Assembly: GCF_029960665.1 (NCBI RefSeq) | Contig: NZ_JASBRB010000003.1 | Location: 1 to 64,000, forward strand | DNA length: 64,000 nucleotides | Reading direction: 5' to 3' | From: Pseudarthrobacter sp. AL07 | GTDB taxonomy: Bacteria; Actinomycetota; Actinomycetes; Actinomycetales; Micrococcaceae | In this document: in pieces, positions 43,738 to 54,666 of the stretch | Layout: the number at the start of each line of letters is the position of its first letter | How positions within the stretch are numbered: the first letter of the stretch is position 1 | Program-made: the position numbers and the translations under genes | The notes under the pieces: generated by a model | Seen by the model: only the letters and a program-made list of their open reading frames with translations | The model's database searches: none | What the model was told of the DNA's origin: nothing

Positions 43738-44226
43738 CTAGTGATCGAAGAACACCAGGCTGGAGTTGATGAGTTCAGCGATGACTTCGGCATCGTAGGC
43801 CCGGCGCAGCGACTCCCGAAAGGATTCCTTGGACAGGGAGCGCGCCAGCGTGGCCAGGACTTCGAGGTGATCGGAAAAGGAGCTTGCCGGGGTGGCGATC
43901 AGCAGGATGACGGTGGCCGGACCGTCAGCGGCACCGAAGTCCAGGGAGTGGCCGTATTTGGTGATGCCTACGGCGATGGACGTCCGCGAGACGAATTCGC
44001 TGCGGGCGTGCGGGAGCCCGATCCCGCCCGGCAGGCCGGTGGCGAGCTGGTGTTCGCGGGCGTTGACGTGCTCCAGGAACCGCGGCAGGTCTGTGACGCG
44101 CCCGGCGGCGAAGAGGCGTTCTGCGAGTTGCGCCGCGGCGTCCGACTTGCCCGTTGCTTCCAACTCCAGAATCACCAGATCGGACGTGGTGAGATCGGCA
44201 TCGTACCGGTCAAGTGGTTCCGCCAA
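43738..44226 (-). CDS. Orphan PTS EIIA component (fructose/nitrogen type)
   Basis: A 162-residue stand-alone EIIA domain. The phosphorylated histidine is His73 in GIGLPHARSEFVSRTSIAVG. LIATPASSFSDHLEVLATLA is the second family motif. No EIIB or EIIC gene is adjacent; it sits between SURF1 and glpD on the same strand. It may serve a PTS encoded elsewhere or act as a regulatory phosphorelay protein. The start is TTG with AAGGGA upstream. Confidence 0.9.
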   Translation of the reverse strand: MAEPLDRYDADLTTSDLVILELEATGKSDAAAQLAERLFAAGRVTDLPRFLEHVNAREHQLATGLPGGIGLPHARSEFVSRTSIAVGITKYGHSLDFGAADGPATVILLIATPASSFSDHLEVLATLARSLSKESFRESLRRAYDAEVIAELINSSLVFFDH

Positions 44227-44271
44227 GGCGTATCCCTTCAGTCAGGAGAAATGCTGGTACGCGGTGCCGCC

Positions 44272-46011
44272 TCAGCGCAAAGGGACAATGTCCTCCACAC
44301 CCAGCCGTGCGGCGTCGGCCGATTCGTCGTCCGGCTGCTGCTGGCTCAGCCGTTCAGCTTCAACGCGTGCTATGTAGTGCTTTATTTCGCTTTCGCGTTG
44401 TACATCGCTCCAGCCAAGGACTTCGCCCATAAGTTTAGCGACAACTGGCACCGCCGATACACCACGGTCCCAGGCTTCGATGGAAATGCGTGTCCGCCGG
44501 GTCAGGACGTCATGGACGTGCCGGGCGCCTTCGTGGGTTGCGGCGTATACGGCTTCGGCCTGCAGGTAATCGTCAGCACCGGGCAACGGCTCAGCCAATT
44601 CGGGATTCCGGGCGATGATGTCCAGTACCTCCGGAGTCATGGACCCGTAACGGTTCAGCAGGTGCTCCACCCGGGCCACGTGTACGCCGGACTCGTCGGC
44701 GGTCCTGCTCCTGCGGTTCCAGGCCGCCTTGAATCCGCCGGCCCCGAGCAGCGGGATAGTTTCGGTGCAGCTTGCCGGTACCCGCTCATCCATGGTGCGG
44801 GTGGCCTCGTCCACTGCGTCCTTGGCCATAACCCGGTAGGTGGTCCATTTGCCGCCGGCCACCACCACCAGGCCCGGTACGGGGTGGGCCACGATGTGTT
44901 CACGCGACAGTTTCGCTGTGGAATCATTCTCCCCCGCCAGGAGGGGGCGCAGCCCGGCGTAGACGCCTTCAACGTCCTCCCTGGTCAGCGGGCGTTTGAG
45001 GACCCGGTTGACGTGCTCGAGGATGTAGTCGATGTCCTTGCTGGAGGCCGCAGGGTGGGCCTTGTCGAGGTTCCACTCAGTGTCCGTGGTGCCGATGATC
45101 CAGTGCCTGCCCCACGGAATAACGAAGAGCACGGACTTTTCGGTGCGCAGGATCAGCCCCACCGTGGACTGGAACCGGTCTCGGGGCACTACGAGGTGGA
45201 TGCCCTTGGACGCCCGGACCTTGAGCTGCCCCCGGTCCGTGACCATCGCCTGGGTTTCGTCAGTCCATACACCTGTGGCGTTGATGACCTGCTTGGCTTT
45301 GACGTTGAAGTGCGTACCGTCTTCGTGGTTGACCACTTTGGCCCCCACCACGCGTTCACCTTCCCGCAGGAAGTCCACCACCGCCATCTGGTTCACCGCA
45401 TGGGCGCCGTAGTGTGCGGCCGTCCGGACGAGGTTTGCCACGTACTTGGCGTCATCCACCTGGCCGTCGTAATAGCGGATGGAGCCCACAAAGGCGTCTT
45501 TTTTCAGGCTGGGGGCGGCTCTGAGGGTGCCCCGCCTGCTGAGGTGCTTGTGGAACGGCACGCCGCGGCTGTGCCCGCCGGTAATGGACATGGCGTCATA
45601 GAGTGCGATCCCGGCGCCCACATAGGGCCGCTCGAGGAACGGTTTGGTCAGCGGATACAGGAACGGCACGGGCCGGGCCAGGTGCGGTGCCAGAACCGAA
45701 AGAATCAGGCCGCGTTCGTGCAGCGCTTCCTTCACCAGGCCAAAATCCAGCATCTCCAGGTAGCGCAGGCCGCCGTGGATCAGCTTGGAGGAACGCGACG
45801 ACGTGCCGGCCGCCCAGTCGCTGGCTTCCACAATCGCCACACTGAGGCCTCGGGTCACGGCGTCCAGCGCCGCTCCGGCGCCCACAATGCCGCCGCCGAC
45901 AATCAGGATGTCCAGTTCGTTGCCGGGTTCCGAGGTAGCCCTGAGCCTGGCGATCGATGCTTCCCTGGCCGCGGGACCAAGGACCCCGCCTTCGTTTGGA
46001 ACGTTGTTCAC
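44272..46011 (-). CDS. glpD: Aerobic glycerol-3-phosphate dehydrogenase
   Basis: A 579-residue FAD enzyme that oxidises glycerol 3-phosphate to dihydroxyacetone phosphate at the membrane. The FAD site is ILIVGGGIVGAGAALDAVTR, followed by ASDWAAGTSSRSSKLIHGGL RYLE, the GlpD hallmark, and GGKWTTYRVMAKDAVDEA. The C-terminal helical domain is complete. The GTG at 46011 has GGGAGG seven bases upstream; the longer reading to 46053 is unlikely. Confidence 0.95.
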   Translation of the reverse strand: MNNVPNEGGVLGPAAREASIARLRATSEPGNELDILIVGGGIVGAGAALDAVTRGLSVAIVEASDWAAGTSSRSSKLIHGGLRYLEMLDFGLVKEALHERGLILSVLAPHLARPVPFLYPLTKPFLERPYVGAGIALYDAMSITGGHSRGVPFHKHLSRRGTLRAAPSLKKDAFVGSIRYYDGQVDDAKYVANLVRTAAHYGAHAVNQMAVVDFLREGERVVGAKVVNHEDGTHFNVKAKQVINATGVWTDETQAMVTDRGQLKVRASKGIHLVVPRDRFQSTVGLILRTEKSVLFVIPWGRHWIIGTTDTEWNLDKAHPAASSKDIDYILEHVNRVLKRPLTREDVEGVYAGLRPLLAGENDSTAKLSREHIVAHPVPGLVVVAGGKWTTYRVMAKDAVDEATRTMDERVPASCTETIPLLGAGGFKAAWNRRSRTADESGVHVARVEHLLNRYGSMTPEVLDIIARNPELAEPLPGADDYLQAEAVYAATHEGARHVHDVLTRRTRISIEAWDRGVSAVPVVAKLMGEVLGWSDVQRESEIKHYIARVEAERLSQQQPDDESADAARLGVEDIVPLR

Positions 46012-46148
46012 TGAACGCCTCCCTTGCCGCTGCTGCCGGTAGTTAATCCACACTACTTCTTTGCCGCCCGGTTGGGCAGGGCAGGGTCCACCGACGGAGG
46101 GGCTCCGGATGGAATCGGGGGCGGCGGCCGTTAATCAATGAGCGGGCG

Positions 46149-47285
46149 TCAGTTACCGGTGTAAGGAGAAACTACGACGTCGACGCGCTGGAACTCCTTG
46201 AGGTCCGAATAGCCGGTGGTCGCCATCGAACGGCGGAGTGCGCCGATCAGGTTGGACGTGCCGTTAGTGTGGTGGCCGGGCCCGAAGAGCACCTCTTCGA
46301 GCGGTCCGACGGTGCCGACGTTGGCGCGGTCCCCACGGGGAAGCTCCAGGTGGTGGGCTTCCTGGCCCCAGTGCCAGCCCTTGCCGGGGGCTTCTTCGGC
46401 GCGGGCGAGGGCGCTGCCCAGCATCACGGCGTCGGCGCCCATGGCAATTGCCTTGACGATGTCACCTGAGGTGCCCATGCCGCCGTCGGCAATGACATGG
46501 ACGTACCGGCCGCCGGACTCGTCCATGTAGTCACGGCGTGCGGCCGCAACGTCGGAGATGGCGGAAGCCATGGGCGAGTGGATGCCCAGGGCGCGCCGGG
46601 TGGTGGCGGTGGCTCCGCCGCCGAAGCCGACCAGGACGCCGGCGGCGCCGGTGCGCATGAGGTGCAGGGCGGGCGTGTAGCCGGCCGCGCCGCCCACAAT
46701 CACGGGGACGTCCAGTTCGTAGATGAACTGCTTGAGGTTCAGGGGTTCGTGGTCTTTCGAGACGTGCTCGGCTGACACTGTGGTGCCGCGGATGACGAAG
46801 ATGTCGACGCCGGCAGCCACCACGGTTTTGTAGTGTTCCTGGGTGCGCTGCGGAGTCAGCGAACCGGCCACCGTGACGCCGGCGGCGCGGATCTCGGCGA
46901 GGCGGGACGTGATCAGTTCCGGCTGGATGGGGGCACGGTACAGCTCCTGCATCCGGCCGGTCACCGCGGGGCTGTTGACCTCGTCCTGGAGGGCCGCGAT
47001 CTCGTCAAGGATGGACTGCGGGTCCTCGTAGCGGGTCCAGAGGCCTTCGAGGTCCAGCACGCCGAGTCCGCCCAGCCGGCCCAAAGCGATGGCCGTCTCC
47101 GGGGACATCGCCGAATCCATGGGGGCGGCAATCACGGGCATGTCGAACTTGTAGGCATCGATCTGCCAGGAAACGGAAACGTCCTTGGGGTCGCGGGTAC
47201 GACGGTTGGGGATAATCGCAATGTCATCCAGGGAGTAGGCACGACGCCCACGCTTGCCACGGCCGATCTCGATCTCGTAAGTCAC
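46149..47285 (-). CDS. guaB3: GuaB3 family IMP dehydrogenase-like protein
   Basis: A 378-residue paralogue of IMP dehydrogenase without the CBS domain pair. The N-terminus EIGRGKRGRRAYSLDDIAII P and the segments MPVIAAPMDSAMSP and VIVGGAAGYTPALHLMRTGAAGV are typical of the actinobacterial GuaB3 group. Its precise reaction is debated in the literature; GMP reductase-like or IMP dehydrogenase roles have been considered. It overlaps the upstream ABC exporter by four bases. Confidence 0.93.
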   Translation of the reverse strand: MTYEIEIGRGKRGRRAYSLDDIAIIPNRRTRDPKDVSVSWQIDAYKFDMPVIAAPMDSAMSPETAIALGRLGGLGVLDLEGLWTRYEDPQSILDEIAALQDEVNSPAVTGRMQELYRAPIQPELITSRLAEIRAAGVTVAGSLTPQRTQEHYKTVVAAGVDIFVIRGTTVSAEHVSKDHEPLNLKQFIYELDVPVIVGGAAGYTPALHLMRTGAAGVLVGFGGGATATTRRALGIHSPMASAISDVAAARRDYMDESGGRYVHVIADGGMGTSGDIVKAIAMGADAVMLGSALARAEEAPGKGWHWGQEAHHLELPRGDRANVGTVGPLEEVLFGPGHHTNGTSNLIGALRRSMATTGYSDLKEFQRVDVVVSPYTGN

Positions 47286-49144
47286 TGCTCTAGGTTATCC
47301 TCCACGGCTGTCAACTGCGATTCGAACATCCTGAAGTAGCGGCCGCGCAAGGCCACCAGCTCCTTGTGCGTCCCCTGTTCCACAATCTGACCGTCTTCGA
47401 GCATGTAGACAATGTCGGCCTTCTCAATGGTGGCGAGCCGGTGGCTGATGGCAATGATGGTGCTGCTGCGGTCCGCGAACAGCCGGGTGAAGATCCGGTG
47501 CTCGGCCAGCGCGTCAATGGCAGATGTCGGCTCGTCCATCACCATGAAGGTGGCGTTGCGGTAGAAGTTCCGGGCCATCGCGAGCCGCTGCCACTGGCCG
47601 CCGGAGAGCCCGCTCCCCTTCCGGCCGCGCGGATCCTCCATCCAGTTGCTGACGTAGTTATCCAGGCCGTTAGGCAGCTTATTGATGAACTCCAACGCTT
47701 CGGCGTCGCTGGCCGTCCGGCGGATCCGTTCATCATCCCGGGGCGACTCGACGTCGCCAAAGCGGATGTTGTCGGCGGCAGTGGCGAACTCGTACTTCAG
47801 GAACTCCTGGCTCAGCACCGCCAGGTGGCGGTGCCAGGACTTCACGTCGACGGCGGCGAGATCGACGCCGTCGAGCATTACCTGCCCTGAGTCCGGCCGG
47901 TAGAGCCCGGCGAGGATTCGGATCAGGGTGGACTTTCCGGCACCGTTCTCACCTACGACGGCGATGTGCTGGCCCTCGCGGATAGTCATGTTGATGCCGC
48001 GGATCACCTCGGTGTCGCTGCCCGTGTAGGTGAAGCGGATGTCCCGCAGCTCCACTGTTTTGGGTCCCTGCAGCAACGGCGGCGAATGGTCCGAACGCAC
48101 CCGCATGGCCATAAACAGCTCGTAGTCCTTGAGGTTGGCAAGGTCCTCGTCAATCGAGCTGAGCGAGGAGACCAGGCTGTTGGCTGTGGACAGTGCGCGG
48201 CTGACGATCTGCTGGACATAGAGGAACTGGCCCACAGGCTGGGAACGGGCGATGATCTGGCCCACCACCCAGATCAGGGAGATCACCTCGGCGCCGTACT
48301 GCAAGGCATCGGCGGCGAGCTGCTTGGGAATATAGCGCTTCTGGAAGTCCAGGCGGCGCCGCTCATCAGCATCGCGCAGGCGGGAGCGGAGATCCATCAG
48401 GTAGCCCACGATCCCGTAGAGCCGCATCTCGGCGATGTGCTGCGGGCGGAGCAGGTTGGTCTCGATCATCCGCCGCTGCCGGCGGGAGTCCACCTGCGTG
48501 TTCCAGTGCGCGATCTGTTCGCGCGAGAGCTTGAACTGCAGGTAGACGCTGGGCACGATGGCCACCAGGACAATCACCGCAATCCACCAACTGACCAGAA
48601 GCAGGGCTCCCACGGCCAGGATCACCGAGACCAGCTGGGTGAAGATGGCCGCGATCCGGTCCAGCACGCGCGCATAGGAATCAGAGAACCGCTTGGCCCG
48701 GTCGTAGAGGTCGACCGTTACTTTGTCGTCGTACCGCCAGAACTCAAGGACCAGGAACCGCTCATACATCTGGTCGCCCACAATCGCGCCCACCCTGAAG
48801 CTCATGAGCTGCTGGATGTAACGGTCCACGCTGCTGAAGCTGCCCCAGAAGAGCCCCAGGGCAGCCGTGATGATGACGTACACAATGGCCTGCTGGCCTG
48901 CTGCGGAATCACCGGAATAAGCGGCAGCCAGCGCCGTGGTGGTCAGCGCTGCGAAGTAGGTGGTCACCAATGGCAGCGTCGCCGAAATGAGCGAACCGAC
49001 TACTTTCATCACGACGGCGGCCGGCGAGGCCCGGAAGCTGACCCGCAGCACCTGCGCCACAGCCCCGGCGTAAGGCCTCAGGGCCAACCGCCGCTGGGGG
49101 TCCCTTTTTGGGTTCAGCTCGGCGGGATGGCGTGGTTGGGACAT
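47282..49144 (-). CDS. ABC transporter, fused membrane and ATP-binding domains (exporter type)
   Basis: This 620-residue half-transporter has a six-helix membrane domain (about 30-340) followed by an ATPase domain with Walker A GENGAGKST, signature LSGGQWQR, Walker B FMVMDEPTSAID and the switch His in AISHRLATIEKA. It should work as a homodimer, because no second half is adjacent. Substrate unknown; similar proteins export lipids, peptides or drugs. The gene is followed by guaB3 with an ATGA overlap. Confidence 0.92.
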   Translation of the reverse strand: MSQPRHPAELNPKRDPQRRLALRPYAGAVAQVLRVSFRASPAAVVMKVVGSLISATLPLVTTYFAALTTTALAAAYSGDSAAGQQAIVYVIITAALGLFWGSFSSVDRYIQQLMSFRVGAIVGDQMYERFLVLEFWRYDDKVTVDLYDRAKRFSDSYARVLDRIAAIFTQLVSVILAVGALLLVSWWIAVIVLVAIVPSVYLQFKLSREQIAHWNTQVDSRRQRRMIETNLLRPQHIAEMRLYGIVGYLMDLRSRLRDADERRRLDFQKRYIPKQLAADALQYGAEVISLIWVVGQIIARSQPVGQFLYVQQIVSRALSTANSLVSSLSSIDEDLANLKDYELFMAMRVRSDHSPPLLQGPKTVELRDIRFTYTGSDTEVIRGINMTIREGQHIAVVGENGAGKSTLIRILAGLYRPDSGQVMLDGVDLAAVDVKSWHRHLAVLSQEFLKYEFATAADNIRFGDVESPRDDERIRRTASDAEALEFINKLPNGLDNYVSNWMEDPRGRKGSGLSGGQWQRLAMARNFYRNATFMVMDEPTSAIDALAEHRIFTRLFADRSSTIIAISHRLATIEKADIVYMLEDGQIVEQGTHKELVALRGRYFRMFESQLTAVEDNLEQ

Positions 49145-49205
49145 GGCTCCAGCCTAGTTCCGTGGGCTGATTGAGCTTGTCCCGCTCAACCACCGATCGC
49201 CGGGA

Positions 49206-50747
<1,542 letters not shown>

Positions 50748-50771
50748 TCACGGGTAGGGGTTGCAGCTAAT

Positions 50772-50798
50772 GACCAGCCCGTCATTACGGGACTGGTC
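50772..50798 (-). promoter_or_regulatory. Hairpin upstream of guaB
   Basis: GACCAGCCCG (50772-50781) pairs with CGGGACTGGTC (50788-50798) with one bulged base, a ten-pair stem. It lies 55-81 bases upstream of the guaB start, probably in the leader RNA. There is no T-tract on the transcript strand. Whether it is regulatory or just a stable leader structure cannot be told. The remaining 50799-50932 holds no gene. Confidence 0.35.
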
Positions 50799-50932
50799 CG
50801 TGCAGGGCCTTAGTACATGCGGGTGCCTCATGCGCGGACACCGTGCAGAAAGCTTTGAATAAATATTAGAACCTCGACGCCGATCCCCCTATTCCGGGAG
50901 TCCATTGTGAGTAACGGCACTCAGTGCGCGTG

Positions 50933-53014
50933 TCAGTTCCAGCCCGTCGCCGCCAGCATCCGCTCCTCAAACATGGGAATCATGCTTTCCACATACGTCC
51001 TGCTGAGATGGTTGTCGTCCTTGTACACGTATACGTTGCCTACCACTGCCGGGCAGATACCGCCGGCGCAGATGAAGTCGCTCAGGTCCATCAGGTACAG
51101 CCCGTCCGCCTTCCCGCGGTAGCTCTCCAGCGGGGACGGCTGCACCAGCGATTCGTTCAGCGGCGGGTTGCAGGCCGGGGCGTCCGCGCTGTGGCGCTGG
51201 ACGCACTCGGGCATGTTGATGGTGAAGCGCGGGTTGTCCCGGATGCCGACGATCTCGATGCCGGCGTCCGCAATGGGCTGGATACCTTCGAGATACGCGG
51301 GCACCTCGGTCTCGAACGGTGCTTCCTCATGAGTCAGGGTGGCCACGGTGAAGACGGCATCGGGCCGGTGTTCCAGCACGTACGCTGCGCTGGCCAGGTT
51401 GTAGGCGTTGCACTCGGCGTTCCGGGTCTCGGATTCGGCCCCGAACCGGCAGGCCGGCATCAGCAGGGTGACCAGCTCCCAGCCGCGGGCTTCCGCGATG
51501 GGAGCCAGGGCGGCCAGATACTGCTGGGCATGGGAGTCGCCCAGGACAACGATCCGTTTGGTGGGTTCGCCGTCAGGGAGCGCCTGCCGGCACCCTTCGA
51601 GGATGGGGTCTTCGGTGGCGTTGGGACCGACACAGGGCGCATCTATGCCGGCCCAGTCGTTATCCAGCGCGGTGGGCCCGGGAATGATCCTCCCCTGCGG
51701 CGCCGGGGCTCCGGCGTTGCCCGGGGCCAGCAGGGCCGCGCCCGGCGTAAGCCCGCGGGGCTGGGCGGCAGTGGCAGCTTCCTCCGCGGTGAGGCTCGTC
51801 TGCCAGACTGCCACCGGTCCGGCAAGCAGGGCACAGCAGGCAACCACGACGACGGCGGTGCGCCAGGTGCGCACCTGCGGCCAGCGCCACTCCCGGAGGG
51901 GTTTCTCCACAAAGCGGGTAGTGAGGACGGCCAGGACCACCGAGGCGGCGATGATCGCCGCGCCCTGGATGAGAGTGGGTGCCTCGACGCCGGTAGCGGC
52001 CAGCGCCAGCACCAGGACGGGCCAGTGCCAGAGGTAGAGTGCGTAGGAGTTGTCGCCCAGGGCGACCAGCGGCTTCCAGCTGAGGAGGCGGTCCACACCA
52101 AACCGGCTCCCGCTCTGCCCTGCGACAATGATTGCCGCGGCGGCCAGCGTGGGCCACAGTGCCACGAATCCGGGGAACGCCCGGTCCACTGTCAGCAACA
52201 GACCGCAGGAGACCATGGCCACCAGGCCGGCCCAGCCGAGCACAACTCGCAGGAATTTCCCTGGTTTCAGGTGCGGCAGGCTGAGTGCCAGCAGCGAGCC
52301 CAGTGCGAATTCCCAGAGCCGGGTCCGGGTGTCGAAGTAGGCGTACGCCTGGTTGGTGGCCGTCTGGTCAATCGAGAACGCGAGCGAGGCAACGAGGATG
52401 GCGGCGAACGCGGCTGCCACCACAACGCGGTAGCTGGCGTTGTACCGGTGGCGGAGTAGCCGCCACACAACAGCGGAAGCGGCGAAGACGAGAGGCCACA
52501 GGATAAAGACCTGTCCTTGGATGGACAGTGACCAGAAGTGCTGCAGGGGGCTCGCCGCGGCATGCTGCTGGGCGTAGTAATCCACGGCGGTATCCGCCAG
52601 CAGCCAGTTCTGCCGGTACAGCAGCGCCGCCCAGGCCTGGTCGAGGATGACGGGCCAGCGGCCTTGCGGGAGGATCAGCCACGTGCCTGCCAGGACCCCG
52701 AGGATCACCACGACGGCGGCGGGCAGCAGCCGTTTGAAGAGGTGCAGCCAGTGCCGGAGGAGATTGAGGGAGGCGCCGGCTTCCACCTTCCCGACGAAGG
52801 ACAGCGTCAGCAGGAAGGCCGAGATCAGGAGGAAGATATCCACACCGCCGGACACCCGGCCAAGCCACACATGGTAGGTCACCACCATCAGTACGGCGAG
52901 CGCGCGCAGGCCTTGGACTTCGGGGCGGAACGTGGGCTTCCGGGCGGGCGTCCGCGTGCCGGTCTTTGTGTCCTTCGCAGCGCGCGGGGCAGCCTGGGCT
53001 GGTGCACTGGACAC
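50933..53014 (-). CDS. Membrane acyltransferase family 3 with C-terminal SGNH domain (OafA-like)
   Basis: A protein of about 693 residues. The acyltransferase-3 domain begins FRPEVQGLRALAVLMVVTYH VWLGRVSGGVDIFLLISAFL L, with the catalytic His in TYHVW and about ten to eleven helices. The extracellular SGNH domain has the nucleophile block RIVVLGDSHAQQYLAAL and the Asp/His block YVYKDDNHLSRTYVESM. Such proteins O-acetylate cell-wall polymers or glycolipids. The GTG at 53014 has GGAGAGG upstream and is preferred to the TTG at 53041. Confidence 0.92.
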   Translation of the reverse strand: MSSAPAQAAPRAAKDTKTGTRTPARKPTFRPEVQGLRALAVLMVVTYHVWLGRVSGGVDIFLLISAFLLTLSFVGKVEAGASLNLLRHWLHLFKRLLPAAVVVILGVLAGTWLILPQGRWPVILDQAWAALLYRQNWLLADTAVDYYAQQHAAASPLQHFWSLSIQGQVFILWPLVFAASAVVWRLLRHRYNASYRVVVAAAFAAILVASLAFSIDQTATNQAYAYFDTRTRLWEFALGSLLALSLPHLKPGKFLRVVLGWAGLVAMVSCGLLLTVDRAFPGFVALWPTLAAAAIIVAGQSGSRFGVDRLLSWKPLVALGDNSYALYLWHWPVLVLALAATGVEAPTLIQGAAIIAASVVLAVLTTRFVEKPLREWRWPQVRTWRTAVVVVACCALLAGPVAVWQTSLTAEEAATAAQPRGLTPGAALLAPGNAGAPAPQGRIIPGPTALDNDWAGIDAPCVGPNATEDPILEGCRQALPDGEPTKRIVVLGDSHAQQYLAALAPIAEARGWELVTLLMPACRFGAESETRNAECNAYNLASAAYVLEHRPDAVFTVATLTHEEAPFETEVPAYLEGIQPIADAGIEIVGIRDNPRFTINMPECVQRHSADAPACNPPLNESLVQPSPLESYRGKADGLYLMDLSDFICAGGICPAVVGNVYVYKDDNHLSRTYVESMIPMFEERMLAATGWN

Positions 53015-53103
53015 AGAAGACCTCTCCAAGCGGGTAAGCAAAGCATCAAGCCTACGGAGCCGCGGGGCCGATGGCCAATCAGGTTCCGGTCTTGAAAGGC
53101 TTT

Positions 53104-54210
53104 TCAGGTGGCCGCGCGTGCGGATTCACGGTGGGCCGGAACCGGGATCCGCCCCGCCAGATATCGCGCATCACGGCATGCCCCGGGCAGCGTCGCCGAC
53201 GCCGCAGCGTACAAAAATTCCTGGCCCAGGAAGAACAGCCCAGTGGTATCAAGTGCCACGCCGCGCCGCTGCCTGGGCAGCGCACCGCCGTCGAGCATTG
53301 CCGGATCCATCCAGCCGAAGTCATCCCGGAATCCGGTGCACCAGATCACGTTCGAAACCTCCAGCCGGGTCCCGTCCGCGAGGACAGGCCGCCCGTCCTC
53401 CACTCCGGCGACCCGCGGCACGAGCCTGACGCCTGCGGCGGCCAGATCTTTGGACTTCGTCCTGATCAGAGGCGCCGCGTGTGCTTTGAACGACGGCGCG
53501 GCTTTGCGGCCGATCGGGTTGTTGAGGGTGAGGACGTGGAGCCCGACGAACCGCACCACCGGTAGGAAGTACCGGGCCGCCGCCGGGCCGTGCTTCACGG
53601 GAATCTCGCCGCCGGGCTTGCCGGCCAGGACAGTGGGATGGCTGCGGGACAGCTCGAGGCCGATCTCCGCTCCGGAATTCCCCAGCCCCACTACCAGGAC
53701 GGGTCCTTCCTGCAGCTGCCCGAGGTTCCGGTACTCGCTGGAATGCAACTGGATGACGGCGGGATCCAGTTGCGCGGCGAATTCCGGTACGTTGGGCGCC
53801 TGGCTGCAGCCGGTGGCGACGACAACGTTATGCGCCTCCCAGCGGCGGCCATTGGATGCAGCGACGAAGCGGCCATCTTCCCGCCACAGGTGTTCGATCC
53901 GGACTCCGTTGAGGACGGGCAGGTCGAACCTTGCAGCGTACCCCTCAAAATACCCGGCAACGTCGTCCTTAGTGGGGAAGGACAACGGGTCCGCCGGGAA
54001 CGGAACACCCGGGAGTCCGTCGTACTTTGCGGGCGTAAAGACCCGGAGTGAATCCCAGCGCTGGCGCCAGGCGTCGCCGGTTCGGGGACTTGCGTCCACG
54101 ATGAGGAACGTCCGGTTTTGCGCTTTCAGGTAGTGGCCCAGGGCCAGGCCTGCTTGCCCGCCACCGATGATCATGGTGTCCAGCGTGCCGGTCACGCCGT
54201 TGTTGTTCAT
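53104..54210 (-). CDS. Flavin-containing NAD(P)/FAD monooxygenase-like oxidoreductase
   Basis: A 368-residue protein with the FAD site DTMIIGGGQAGLALGHYLKA, WRQRWDSLRVFTPAKYDGLP as in YUCCA/TrkA-like flavoproteins, a NADPH-site glycine motif VLVVGLGNSGAEIGLELSR and VIWCTGFRDDFGW. It probably oxygenates or reduces a small organic substrate; identity unknown. The ATG at 54210 has GGAGAA upstream; the longer reading to 54597 is a frame artefact over the next gene. It overlaps the small membrane protein gene by four bases. Confidence 0.92.
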   Translation of the reverse strand: MNNNGVTGTLDTMIIGGGQAGLALGHYLKAQNRTFLIVDASPRTGDAWRQRWDSLRVFTPAKYDGLPGVPFPADPLSFPTKDDVAGYFEGYAARFDLPVLNGVRIEHLWREDGRFVAASNGRRWEAHNVVVATGCSQAPNVPEFAAQLDPAVIQLHSSEYRNLGQLQEGPVLVVGLGNSGAEIGLELSRSHPTVLAGKPGGEIPVKHGPAAARYFLPVVRFVGLHVLTLNNPIGRKAAPSFKAHAAPLIRTKSKDLAAAGVRLVPRVAGVEDGRPVLADGTRLEVSNVIWCTGFRDDFGWMDPAMLDGGALPRQRRGVALDTTGLFFLGQEFLYAAASATLPGACRDARYLAGRIPVPAHRESARAAT

Positions 54211-54545
54211 GGCTGTTCTCCTTTGTTGTCCATGGGGATGGTGATGGCTGAACCTTCCGTGGGCTGGCCATCCGGCCGGCCCTGTCCGCCTCCCCGGTAC
54301 CGGAGCCACCATGCCAGCATCAGCGCGGATGCCAGGAGGTAGGCCAGGTGCAGGGCCCAGATGGGTCCGGCGGGGAGGTTGAAGACGTAGACGGAATGGA
54401 CGGCGTTGGCAACGTTGGTCAGCAACAGGTTCCCAAGGCTGTAGGAAGCCAGGTTCTTCGTCCGGGCCGCCTTGACCAGCATCGGCAGCATTCCGGCGGC
54501 GAACAGCACCGTCGAGAGTGTGCCGGCGAGGACTGGAAGGTTCAT
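54207..54545 (-). CDS. Small PQ-loop/SemiSWEET-like membrane protein
   Basis: A 112-residue protein with three helices: PVLAGTLSTVLFAAGMLPML, LGNLLLTNVANAVHSVYVF and IWALHLAYLLASALMLAWWL. The KNLASYSLGNL segment after the first helix resembles the PQ-loop pattern of SemiSWEET-type proteins, though the canonical Pro-Gln is not clear. A charged C-terminal tail follows. It is co-translated with the flavoprotein (ATGA overlap) and may move that enzyme's substrate or product (inference). Confidence 0.72.
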   Translation of the reverse strand: MNLPVLAGTLSTVLFAAGMLPMLVKAARTKNLASYSLGNLLLTNVANAVHSVYVFNLPAGPIWALHLAYLLASALMLAWWLRYRGGGQGRPDGQPTEGSAITIPMDNKGEQP

Positions 54546-54666
54546 GCTTTGAGGCTACGGCCGGGCCCCTGGCGACCGCGTCGGCCGAATTATGCAACTT
54601 CGGTCACGGCGTGGCTGGGTATTTCTGTGCAGGCCGGGTTCGTGCTGTGCCGCCCCCGTATGGACG

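Noticed and set aside
43741..46014. A 757-codon forward frame
   Set aside because: It runs antisense through EIIA and glpD, both recognisable. Long antisense frames are expected in GC-rich codon-biased genes.
49171..49189. TTGAGC...GCTCAA inverted repeat as a guaB terminator
   Set aside because: Only six pairs, no T-tract. Too weak to list.
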